From Blautia hansenii (GTDB taxonomy: Bacteria; Bacillota; Clostridia; Lachnospirales; Lachnospiraceae), in assembly GCF_013304445.1 (NCBI RefSeq), contig NZ_JAAITA010000024.1:1-37045 (forward strand): a stretch of 37,045 nucleotides of DNA, given 5' to 3'. The notes beneath the pieces are model-generated. The model had not been told where the DNA came from. It worked only from the letters and a program-made list of their open reading frames with translations, and did not search any database. The position numbers were made by a program, and so were the translations under genes. Shown one piece after another: positions 1 to 7,059 of this stretch. Within the stretch, counting starts at the first letter, position 1. The number at the start of each line of letters is the position of its first letter.

Positions 1-475
1 TTGCGGTGTCGAAATCATCAAACTTGCTTTCGTCAAAGTGGTAGCCCTCACTATTCGAGATAAATTCCTCTTTTTCGCATTTCTTCTTTATCTGCTCTAT
101 GGTAAAGAATGGTTTTTCGTTTTTATCATCAATGGCAATATCAAGTCTTGTGAAATGGAAGTTATCCAGTCCGTATCTTCGCTCACAGCGTCGGAACATA
201 TCCCCAAAGGTATAATTCCTATTGTTGAGAATACGGAAAATATCATCACAACCTCTGCCAGTCATAACAAGATAACAGCCTAGCCCCTGTGGGTTATCCT
301 CTGTCTTTCTTGCGTCTCCCGATACATAAATATCTCCAACCTGCCAGCGTGCTTGATAAGTCTTGAATTTTATCGTTGCTGGATAAACATTGAAAATGTC
401 AGTCGGTAAACCTAAAATGTGCATGATTACATCTTCAGCGGTTGCCGTTTCAAATACAATGCTGATGTAATCAAT
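1..475 (-). CDS. Tn916 Orf20/MobT-type replication initiation factor, 5' part (cut by window edge)
   Basis: Reading leftwards, the translation includes LSVKIDYISIVFET, MHILGLPTDIF, GDIYVSGDARKTEDNPQG, MTGRGCDDIFRIL and FHFTRLDIAIDDKNEKPF. This is the N-terminal part of the Rep_trans family (Tn916 Orf20/MobT), a rolling-circle-type initiator or relaxase that nicks oriT. The gene runs off the left edge, so the C-terminal half is not seen. The start is unclear. An AAGGAG lies just upstream, but the ATG two bases after it is in another frame, where it gives only an 11-residue peptide. The conserved frame opens with ATA or ATT, or else at the internal ATG at 424. A non-ATG start or a one-base frameshift are both possible. 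Family assignment is firm; the start is not. Confidence 0.85.
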   Translation of the reverse strand, partial: MDYISIVFETATAEDVIMHILGLPTDIFNVYPATIKFKTYQARWQVGDIYVSGDARKTEDNPQGLGCYLVMTGRGCDDIFRILNNRNYTFGDMFRRCERRYGLDNFHFTRLDIAIDDKNEKPFFTIEQIKKKCEKEEFISNSEGYHFDESKFDDFDTA

Positions 476-602
476 CTTAACGGATAAATTTTTGTGTGTA
501 GTTATAGTGCATTTCTCCTTTCGTATGCCCCGTTTTTTGCGGGGTAAAAATCGTGTTTTTCCTTTATTTATCACAGTTTCTAGGTACTATGACATGTATA
601 CG

Positions 603-730
603 CAGGGCGGTGTTACATATACGCCCTGTACGGAACGCCTACGGCGTTCCTTTTCTTCCTGCACCAGCCCCGTTCTTAACGCTCACGAGCCTTTGGGAGG
701 CTCGTGGCTAAACGGGGCAGGCACAGGAAG
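603..730. other. Nested GC-rich inverted repeats, candidate oriT or single-strand origin
   Basis: Three hairpins lie side by side in otherwise AT-rich DNA. CAGGGCG (603-609) pairs with CGCCCTG (622-628). GGAACGCC (632-639) pairs with GGCGTTCC (643-650). A nested stem pairs 655-661 with 724-730, GCCCCGTT (667-674) with AACGGGGC (711-718), and CACGAGCC (684-691) with GGCTCGTG (699-706). The block lies directly upstream of the MobT/Rep gene, where rolling-circle elements keep nicking or conversion origins. The function is inferred from structure and position; no nic sequence was recognised. Confidence 0.5.
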
Positions 731-970
731 AAACACCGTTTTCGGTCGGATAGTCCATGCCTATTCATGCTATCAAAGCGAAAATAACTCTTTTCTATGC
801 CTACTCAAGCGTGTGATTGACCTCATTGTGCTTAATCACTATATCCTCCATGATAATAACGCCGTTAGAATTACTTGTCAAGAACTTTTTCTTGACTTTT
901 TCGGCTATAATAAGTATGATAGGCTTATAAAGGAACGAAAAAGCCGGGAAAGGAAAAGATATAAGAAGTT

Positions 971-1606
971 ATGGAGCATGACACAAAGAAAATAAATTTT
1001 TTAGGGGAGAACATACAGACCATAAGAAAACACAGGAAAATGAAACAGCAGGAGCTTGCGGACGCCATCGGTATCAATATGCAGAGCCTTTCTAAGATTG
1101 AACGAGGGGTAAACTATCCCACCTTTGACACGCTGGAAAAGATAATGGACGTACTGGAAGTAACACCGAATGAATTGTTGTCGGGAGAATGGAAGTTTGT
1201 CCAACAGGCGGAAAAAGAGGTATGCAAGTTTTTACGGACGGAAGAACGCCTAAATGCAGAACTGAAACACGGACACTATGATAACTTCTTTGACAGTGAA
1301 GAAGAATGGCTAGAGTATGAGTTGGAGCAGTTGCGGAAATACATCACAGACTATATCAAGGGAGAGGACATACAAGCGTCCGACCTTTACCCTATCAAAA
1401 CATTTATCCAGCACTTGAAATTTCAGAAAGTATTAGACCGTTATGATGATTTATACAGCATGGATATGTTCGGGGAAAGCACAGACGGACACAAGTACGG
1501 TACACCTTATCAGGTTGTAAAGAGGATAAATCCCAACTCAAAAGAAGATATGGAGCTGTTGCGGGAAGTCTTAAAGGACAGCCATTTTGACAACGGGGAC
1601 GAGTAG
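971..1606 (+). CDS. XRE-family transcriptional regulator (211 aa)
   Basis: An N-terminal helix-turn-helix of the Cro/CI type is clear at about residues 11-65: GENIQTIRKHRKMKQQELADAIG, then MQSLSKIERG and YPTFDTLEKIMDVLEVTPNELL. The remaining 140 or so residues are acidic and not recognised; they probably serve in oligomerisation or effector sensing. The gene diverges from the MobT/Rep gene and follows the hairpin block, the usual place for a control gene of a conjugative element. A TATAAT lies about 60 bp upstream without a good -35. A large hairpin terminator follows the stop. Target and inducer are unknown. Confidence 0.85.
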   Translation: MEHDTKKINFLGENIQTIRKHRKMKQQELADAIGINMQSLSKIERGVNYPTFDTLEKIMDVLEVTPNELLSGEWKFVQQAEKEVCKFLRTEERLNAELKHGHYDNFFDSEEEWLEYELEQLRKYITDYIKGEDIQASDLYPIKTFIQHLKFQKVLDRYDDLYSMDMFGESTDGHKYGTPYQVVKRINPNSKEDMELLREVLKDSHFDNGDE

Positions 1607-1638
1607 CCTTTTTCCTCTTGCAAAAAGATACAGCAAAC

Positions 1639-1705
1639 AAAAAGCCCAGATCAAGAGTGCAAGCACCACTTCTAAAGAAGTGGCAGGCTCTTGACAGGGC
1701 TTTTT
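1639..1705 (+). terminator. Long three-tier intrinsic terminator after the XRE gene
   Basis: AAAAAGCCC (1639-1647) pairs with GGGCTTTTT (1697-1705). Inside it CAAGAG pairs with CTCTTG and CCACTTC pairs with GAAGTGG around TAAA. A T-rich tract follows. It separates the XRE gene from the bacteriocin cassette. Confidence 0.8.
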
Positions 1706-1852
1706 CTTTTCTGTTTATGGCAGACAAGAGAAAAAAGGATAGCTATATTGTATAGTTTCTCTAATAATTTTAGAGCAATGAATTTATCACAGGTACTTCG
1801 TCTTTTCATTGTAAAAGTACAATCGTGGAAAGCACTAATATTGGCACTTTGA

Positions 1853-1873
1853 TTTTGTGCATTATGCACAAAA
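1853..1873. promoter_or_regulatory. Perfect 10-bp palindrome upstream of the bacteriocin promoter
   Basis: TTTTGTGCAT (1853-1862) and ATGCACAAAA (1864-1873) are perfect inverted arms around one base. The site ends 47 bp before the -35 box of the bacteriocin gene. An activator or repressor site is plausible; the binding protein is unknown. Confidence 0.4.
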
Positions 1874-1920
1874 TATGATAGCAACAAAGAGGTCATATAT
1901 AAAATAGAAACAAAAATAAC

Positions 1921-1949
1921 TTGACATTTAATGAAATATATGTTATGTT
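1921..1949 (+). promoter_or_regulatory. Sigma-A-type promoter of the bacteriocin cassette
   Basis: TTGACA at 1921-1926, a 17-bp spacer and TATGTT at 1944-1949 form a near-consensus promoter. It gives a leader of roughly 60 nt with a perfect AAAGGAGG (2001-2008) 8 bp before the ATG of the peptide gene. Confidence 0.75.
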
Positions 1950-2016
1950 GAGGTTAGTAAAAACAGTACGTGCATAAAACTATCAAAAAGTAAAAAAGAG
2001 AAAGGAGGTTTATCGA

Positions 2017-2331
2017 ATGAGAGCAAAGAAGTTGAGAACGAAAGTAGTTGGTCTTGTAGCAGCAGTTATGGTTGTCGGCGCTCCACTTACAGCGTGGGCT
2101 ATTGATGTAGCGGGTGGAGATTTGTACTACAATGGAGGGCAAACAGACACCATTGTATATTCCGAAATTGGGCGTAAAGCAGGTATTAGTCGCAACTACA
2201 TGGTAAAGGCAACTGTAAAGGTCGGCGGAGATACATATACCAGTGGATTCAAGTCAAACTACGCTTACAAAGATGCAAAGAGAGTTTGGTGGGCGAACGA
2301 AACATCTTATTATGATTATTATCCATATTAA
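2017..2331 (+). CDS. Lactococcin 972-family bacteriocin precursor (104 aa)
   Basis: A basic N-terminus and hydrophobic stretch (about residues 5-27) end in TAWA, a standard signal-peptidase site after residue 28. The mature part would be about 76 residues, rich in Gly, Tyr and Trp and without Cys, ending SYYDYYPY. This agrees with the lactococcin 972 family: Sec-secreted, unmodified peptides, the type member of which interferes with cell-wall synthesis at the septum by binding lipid II. The next two genes are the DUF1430 membrane protein and ABC ATPase that typically accompany this family, which supports the call. The ATG follows AAAGGAGG at 8 bp. Activity and target range cannot be read from sequence. 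Confidence 0.85.
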   Translation: MRAKKLRTKVVGLVAAVMVVGAPLTAWAIDVAGGDLYYNGGQTDTIVYSEIGRKAGISRNYMVKATVKVGGDTYTSGFKSNYAYKDAKRVWWANETSYYDYYPY

Positions 2332-2350
2332 GTAAAATAGTTCAAACACC

Positions 2351-2377
2351 TAGGGCGGGGCTATTTGTCCCGCCCTA
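2351..2377 (+). terminator. Hairpin between bacteriocin gene and its transporter genes
   Basis: TAGGGCGGG (2351-2359) pairs with CCCGCCCTA (2369-2377), followed by TTTTAT. It probably acts as an attenuator, giving more transcript of the peptide than of the membrane protein and ATPase. Confidence 0.7.
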
Positions 2378-2412
2378 TTTTATACATTTCTTCAAAGAAA
2401 GGGGCGTATGTT

Positions 2413-4368
2413 ATGAAAAAATTTTTAAAGATTTTTATTTTCCTTGAAGTCATACTCTTTGCATATATTTTTAATACTTCTATTTACAACATTTATGAAA
2501 AGAATAACATTGCTACTGAGAATTTAAAAGGGTATGTTTTAGAAGAAACATCGCCAGAAATTCTCGACAAATTTTATACAATATTTACAGAAGAATATTC
2601 TCAAAATAAATTAGAACTCATTAACAATACGCTCACTTCCACAGATAAATCTGTTTATGATTTATATTGCTATCCATTAAATGAGTTTACACAAAAACAG
2701 CCTATATCTTCCTCTATTTTGTTTCAATATCATGAATTGCAAAAGGAAGATTTTTTAGATAGTGTTGGTGTATTCTATACAGATTTACCAGCTAACGCAA
2801 TTAAAGAGATAGCTTCTCAACTGTCCGTCGCAATAAATAACTTTGAAAATGACGCTATTCCGTATAGTATGGTATTAGAATTGAATCTTCTGAATTTTGT
2901 AATCTTATTTATTGTACTTCAAATCATATACTGTATTTATACGTCTTATAGTTTGAAAAAAATAGGTATTAAAAAAAGCATGGGCTTTTCTACTATACAT
3001 ATTTTAAAGGAGCAAATTACCAGTGTAATAAAATATTTTGCTGTAATATGTTTAGTATTACTGTTCTTGCTAAATTTATATTACGCATTAACAAACAGAT
3101 ATGATTTTTCTTATTTAGCAACAAGTGTACTGTTCTTTATTGGTGTTTTAGCTATAAATATACTTTGTGTTTTAATTACAAGTATTTTAATTAAGTTTGT
3201 TTCTTTAGAGGCAATGATAAAAAATAAGACTTTAAATAGCGGCACAAATATTGTAGTTCAGGCTATAAAAATAATTTTTTCGGTAATAATCGCTATCACT
3301 ATTATTTCATTGCTGAATCAGGGGAACTCATTTAGACAAAGCCAACAAGCTGTTTTAGATTATAAGTATCTGGACGGATATTATACCGCTAATGGTTTTA
3401 ATTCATCGGAGTATGATTATGCGTTAGCAAACACAGACATATTAGAAAAATATTCTGAACAAACATTAGAGATGTATAATCATAACCATTCACTACTATG
3501 TGATTTTAGGACAGACGGTGGTTTGCAGACATCACGCCCCTATTATGAACAACAGCTTGTTATTGCAAATAGAAATTATCTGAATGAATTTTCAAATATC
3601 CAGCTCAGTGGAAAACCATTGGGAGAAGATATATTTAGTGAACCAACAGTATTAGTTCCACATAAATATAAGAATGATGAAAATTCTATTAGCGAATATA
3701 TTAAGCAAGAATATTTCCGATTGATGAATTACAATCAATTTTATGGAATACCGGGAGAAGAAAAAACTATTGATAAATTTAATGTTGTTTATATAGACGA
3801 TGATTCTACGATAAAAGTCAATACAGAAAATGGTTTTTCGGATATGGCTAATCCTGTTATCATTGTTGATACGGGCAATTTTGCAGGACTTTACTATTTG
3901 GATTCTTTAAATACAAGGTGTTTATTTTTTCAAATGGAGTCAAGAGAAGATTTTTCTTCTTTGTTATCAGAATATGATTTAGAGCAATTAGTTACAGCTG
4001 GAACATTACTTACACCTTATTTAATGCAACTTGAAAATGTGACATTCGTTCTTAAAACACTCACTATGTTTACGATTGTCTTTATAGTGTCTTTACTGTT
4101 TATTTTGTATATTTCAAATTATGTGGACATTTTTGTAAATCGAAAGAGATATGCGGCAAAAGAGATTTTAGGATTCTCTCATTTTAGGACACTGAAAAAT
4201 CGGTATATTTTTTGGGGAATCGAAATAATTATATCAGGCGTATTAACTGCTATAAATTATTATTTTGCTTGCCTTTTTGCGATTATACTTATTGACTACA
4301 TATTCTGCGAATTGCTTTATAGAATTTATATCTCAAACGCTTTATATGAGATTGAAAAGGGGGCATAA
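2413..4368 (+). CDS. DUF1430 bacteriocin-associated integral membrane protein (651 aa)
   Basis: This is a large membrane protein with a first hydrophobic segment near residues 5-25, an outside-facing region, a group of helices around residues 150-300, a second soluble region, and a final group of helices from about residue 545 to the end. The layout matches the FtsX-like permease partner (DUF1430 / bacteriocin-associated integral membrane protein) found beside lactococcin 972-type peptides. The start is the ATG at 2413, 8 bp after AAAGGGG. A longer in-frame TTG start at 2365 falls in the hairpin loop and is unlikely. It probably forms an ABC transporter with the next gene, for immunity or export; which of the two is uncertain. 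Confidence 0.8.
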   Translation: MKKFLKIFIFLEVILFAYIFNTSIYNIYEKNNIATENLKGYVLEETSPEILDKFYTIFTEEYSQNKLELINNTLTSTDKSVYDLYCYPLNEFTQKQPISSSILFQYHELQKEDFLDSVGVFYTDLPANAIKEIASQLSVAINNFENDAIPYSMVLELNLLNFVILFIVLQIIYCIYTSYSLKKIGIKKSMGFSTIHILKEQITSVIKYFAVICLVLLFLLNLYYALTNRYDFSYLATSVLFFIGVLAINILCVLITSILIKFVSLEAMIKNKTLNSGTNIVVQAIKIIFSVIIAITIISLLNQGNSFRQSQQAVLDYKYLDGYYTANGFNSSEYDYALANTDILEKYSEQTLEMYNHNHSLLCDFRTDGGLQTSRPYYEQQLVIANRNYLNEFSNIQLSGKPLGEDIFSEPTVLVPHKYKNDENSISEYIKQEYFRLMNYNQFYGIPGEEKTIDKFNVVYIDDDSTIKVNTENGFSDMANPVIIVDTGNFAGLYYLDSLNTRCLFFQMESREDFSSLLSEYDLEQLVTAGTLLTPYLMQLENVTFVLKTLTMFTIVFIVSLLFILYISNYVDIFVNRKRYAAKEILGFSHFRTLKNRYIFWGIEIIISGVLTAINYYFACLFAIILIDYIFCELLYRIYISNALYEIEKGA

Positions 4369-4370
4369 GT

Positions 4371-5021
4371 ATGTCATTGATTACATTAAAGAACGTCAAA
4401 AAAGAATATGGGAAAAATCAGGTTCTATTTGAAAATTTATCTTTAGAAATAGAAAAAGGCGAATTTGTGGGGCTTGTAGGGAAAAGCGGGGCAGGTAAAA
4501 CGACACTTTTAAATATAATAGGATTGATTACTGATATATCCGAGGGAACAATCACTATTGATAGTCATAAAAATTTGTCCATGAACGGTAAAAATGCTAT
4601 GATTTTGAGAAGATATACAATAGGCTATCTATTTCAAAATTATGGACTAATAGAAGATGAAAGCGTGTTGTGGAATTTAAAATTAGCTCTTGAATATAAA
4701 AAAGTAAAAAAAGAAGAAAAACTGAAACTAATCAATAAGTATTTAAAGCAATTTGAGCTAAGTGACATGCTTAACAAAAAAGTATATCAGTTAAGCGGTG
4801 GAGAGCAACAGCGAATTGCAATTATTAAATTGATTTTGCAAGGAAGTCAGATTATATTAGCTGATGAACCAACTTCTGGACTTGATAAAGAGAACGAATT
4901 GATAGTGATGAAACTTTTGAAAGAATTAAATGAAAAGGGCATTACTATAATCATGGTCACTCACAACATGAATTTGTGCGATTGTTTTTCCAGAGTTATA
5001 AATGTAGAAAACTTTAGATAG
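4371..5021 (+). CDS. ABC transporter ATP-binding protein, lactococcin 972 group (216 aa)
   Basis: Walker A GKSGAGKT is at residues 37-44. The Q-loop is in LFQNYGL, the signature is LSGGEQQR, Walker B with D-loop is [12 protein letters not shown], and the switch His is in VTHNMN. The 216-residue length is that of a stand-alone LolD/MacB-like ATPase. It starts two bases after the stop of the DUF1430 gene, with AAAGGGGG upstream, so the two are translated together. It should energise the DUF1430 permease. A hairpin terminator follows directly. Confidence 0.85.
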   Translation: MSLITLKNVKKEYGKNQVLFENLSLEIEKGEFVGLVGKSGAGKTTLLNIIGLITDISEGTITIDSHKNLSMNGKNAMILRRYTIGYLFQNYGLIEDESVLWNLKLALEYKKVKKEEKLKLINKYLKQFELSDMLNKKVYQLSGGEQQRIAIIKLILQGSQIILADEPTSGLDKENELIVMKLLKELNEKGITIIMVTHNMNLCDCFSRVINVENFR

Positions 5022-5027
5022 TTTGTT

Positions 5028-5069
5028 AAAGGGAGATACGCGGTTTTATTATACGTGCAATCTCCCTTT
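5028..5069 (+). terminator. Terminator of the bacteriocin cassette
   Basis: AAAGGGAGA (5028-5036) pairs with TCTCCCTTT (5061-5069) a few bases after the ATPase stop. Confidence 0.75.
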
Positions 5070-5290
5070 ATATTTCGTCATATCAAGACTCATATTCAAT
5101 TATGGTAAATTCGTGGTAAAACACTTATTTTTTCAAGTGATGAACAGCCCTTAAATGCTGTATTTATGCGGATAATCGGATTTTCTATATCAAGTTTTAT
5201 GAAAATTTTATATCTATTTGGGATTATCCTCATAAAATACTACACTTCCAAGCATTTTGACACAAAAATTATTATTTCGAATCGCAAAAT
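5070..5290. other. Gene-free AT-rich spacer between cassette and ssb control region
   Basis: No coding frame with a ribosome binding site was found. The stretch holds a small hairpin (ACAGC with GCTGT near 5147-5163) and a spaced inverted repeat (GGATAATC 5170-5177 with GATTATCC 5222-5229). Since the Tn916-like part lies on one side and the ssb module on the other, this could contain an element junction, but no direct repeat was recognised. Confidence 0.4.
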
Positions 5291-5340
5291 ACTATATATG
5301 GTATTTTATCATTGACCTTCACTATATCTTGTGTTACTAT
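5291..5340 (+). promoter_or_regulatory. ssb promoter with two ACTATATATAGT-like operator boxes
   Basis: TTGACC (5312-5317), a 17-bp spacer and TACTAT (5335-5340) form the promoter. ACTATATCTTGT (5321-5332) lies inside the spacer, and ACTATATATGGT (5291-5302) lies exactly 30 bp upstream. The ligA promoter shows the same design, so a shared regulator is likely. Confidence 0.65.
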
Positions 5341-5358
5341 GATATTGTATTTAAGTTT

Positions 5359-5473
5359 TGTGTTATCCCTTTATAGGGTGTCTGGATACTATCTCCAGTA
5401 CACATGCAGTTTAAGTTGGAAAATCGTGTCATTATAATGCCGTTTTATACGGTGCTATAATGGCACTTTTTTT
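5359..5473 (+). promoter_or_regulatory. Structured leader RNA with terminator upstream of ssb
   Basis: The RNA can fold as a three-way junction: TGTGT (5359-5363) with ACACA (5400-5404), enclosing CCCT/AGGG and CTGGA/TCCAG hairpins. A linker GCAGTTTAAGTTGG follows (5406-5419). Next comes a long stem (5426-5466, about 17 pairs with a few mismatches) and seven T. A relative of this leader precedes ligA. It is best read as an attenuator or antitermination element; the signal is unknown. Confidence 0.65.
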
Positions 5474-5518
5474 ATTTATCACTATTTTATCGCCCAAAGG
5501 GCAGAAAGGAGAATTTTT

Positions 5519-6163
5519 ATGTCATCTATTATCATTGTAACAGGAAGGGTAACTGCCGATCCGGTTATGCAGCAAGCAAAGAACTCCGGAACTGAATACA
5601 TCAGCCTGGGGCTTGCTACCAACCAGAGAGGTCAAAACGGAAAGGAAGAACCCATCTTCTATCAGTGTTACTGCAACAAGTTTCTTGCAGATCGACTGAT
5701 AAAAGCCGGTGTCAAAAAATCAACGTGTCTCATGGTCTACGGAGATTTAGAACTCCATCCGTATATTCACCAGAAAGGCAATAATGCAGGTCAAGCAGCT
5801 ATCACGCCGCAAATTATGGTAAAGGACTGGCAGTTCTTACCTGCGAATCGTAATGATACCAATGCAGCAACACCTGTACCGGGGAATCCAATGGTCGGAA
5901 ATCCGAATGTTCCACCAGTACCAGCAAACGGTGCTACTTATAATGGAAACCCGGCAATGGGAATGAATCCTTCCGGTACCGTGCCTACTGGCGCAATGCC
6001 AGTCAATAACAATATGATGCCACAGGCCGCACAACAGATGTCTTATGCTCCGGCAGGGGGATCGGCTTATGCACCACAGGGATTTACGGCTGGCAATGTA
6101 TCTGGTGATGGATTTACCAATATTCCGGAAAATACACCACCACAGCAGCTTCCATTCCCGTAA
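5519..6163 (+). CDS. ssb: Single-stranded DNA-binding protein (214 aa)
   Basis: The first 105 or so residues form an SSB-type OB-fold: VTGRVTADPVMQQAKNSG, YISLGLATNQRGQ, YQCYCNKFLADRLIKAG and LMVYGDLELHPY. A long flexible tail rich in Pro, Gly, Asn and Met follows and ends PPQQLPFP. The usual acidic DDDIPF tip is replaced by a neutral LPF tip. It coats single-stranded DNA during conjugation or plasmid replication. ATG follows AAAGGAG closely. Expression is probably controlled by the operator boxes and leader terminator upstream. A terminator follows the gene. It is likely an element-borne SSB rather than the host's chromosomal copy. Confidence 0.88.
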   Translation: MSSIIIVTGRVTADPVMQQAKNSGTEYISLGLATNQRGQNGKEEPIFYQCYCNKFLADRLIKAGVKKSTCLMVYGDLELHPYIHQKGNNAGQAAITPQIMVKDWQFLPANRNDTNAATPVPGNPMVGNPNVPPVPANGATYNGNPAMGMNPSGTVPTGAMPVNNNMMPQAAQQMSYAPAGGSAYAPQGFTAGNVSGDGFTNIPENTPPQQLPFP

Positions 6164-6185
6164 ATTATCAAAGATCCCTAAAATG

Positions 6186-6231
6186 AAGGAATTGCGACTT
6201 TCCAGTATCTACTGGTCTGCTGCAATTCCTT
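6186..6231 (+). terminator. Terminator after ssb
   Basis: AAGGAATTGC (6186-6195) pairs with GCAATTCCTT (6222-6231), with an inner CCAGTA/TACTGG stem and TTTTCT after it. It lies only about 30 bp before the next gene, so read-through is probably needed for the rest of the module. Confidence 0.75.
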
Positions 6232-6262
6232 TTTCTATTGAAACAAACATGGAGGAAATGAA

Positions 6263-7048
6263 GTGAATACACAAAAGAAATTTCTTAAAGTTCTAAGTAT
6301 GCTCACAATAATTTTGTTAATTGCAACTATATTCATACCAGGAAATGGAAATCGTAATGCAGTCGCAAGTATCGGAATCCTTGGCATCCTGCTGCTATTT
6401 CTTTCCACACTTCTTCCCAAAATCCATAAACTGACTCTAAACCTACTCAAGAACCAGGGCAAAACAAGCCCTTGGTCTTCTTTGAAATCATCTGAGCCAG
6501 TTTCCGAAACAGAAGAATTGCTTTGGAGACAAATCAGCTACCAGATTACCGACAAACTACAGGCTGCATTTCCAAATGCAACATGGGAATTCCAGAAGCC
6601 GCCATCCATGAAGCAGCTTCTTTGCGGAAATCCCATACGTCTGAGAACCTTTCATACGGAGGACTACAACTTTGCGGAAGCACGTATGAACCAATACGGA
6701 TATCTGGAACTTCAAATGCTGACCATTGCCAGCCTCAAAAAAACTGTCACAGTTACCGATGAGGACGATGTTCCTTCTGCTGATCCGGAATCCTGGTATT
6801 CCTTAATTGGCAAGAAAAAACTGGAGAACCTTATCGGGCAGCTCCATGCGAAAGGACACCACAAACTCTATATTAATGAAAACGGGCAAATTTACATCCA
6901 AAATGGTAATACAGCGGAAATCAAGGATTGTTTTGATTATTTCCCGCCACGAAACTATTGGGATATTCTCATTTCAATCTTCCAAAAAGATGAATTGACC
7001 GCAAAAGAAAAGGACCAGGCCCTCGAATTATCCTGGGTGAAAGAATAG
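6263..7048 (+). CDS. Unrecognised protein with two N-terminal membrane segments (261 aa)
   Basis: I do not recognise the family. Two hydrophobic helices lie at about residues 9-26 and 35-53. A soluble domain of about 200 residues follows, with several aromatic-rich stretches (WEFQKPPSMKQLLCG, YGYLELQML, CFDYFPPRNYWDILISIF). The GTG start at 6263 follows GGAGG at 7 bp. It sits between ssb and the AAA ATPase gene, whose start is 11 bp after the stop, so it is part of that operon. A membrane-anchored helper of the AAA/VWA pair is possible but only inferred from position. Confidence 0.7.
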   Translation: MNTQKKFLKVLSMLTIILLIATIFIPGNGNRNAVASIGILGILLLFLSTLLPKIHKLTLNLLKNQGKTSPWSSLKSSEPVSETEELLWRQISYQITDKLQAAFPNATWEFQKPPSMKQLLCGNPIRLRTFHTEDYNFAEARMNQYGYLELQMLTIASLKKTVTVTDEDDVPSADPESWYSLIGKKKLENLIGQLHAKGHHKLYINENGQIYIQNGNTAEIKDCFDYFPPRNYWDILISIFQKDELTAKEKDQALELSWVKE

Positions 7049-7059
7049 GAGGAAATCTT

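Noticed and set aside
492-995. Open frame of 167 codons on the plus strand across the hairpin block
   Set aside because: It covers the inverted repeats, has no good ribosome binding site and resembles no protein; it is open by chance.
2365-2412. TTG start for the DUF1430 protein
   Set aside because: It lies in a terminator hairpin; ATG 2413 has AAAGGGG at the right distance.
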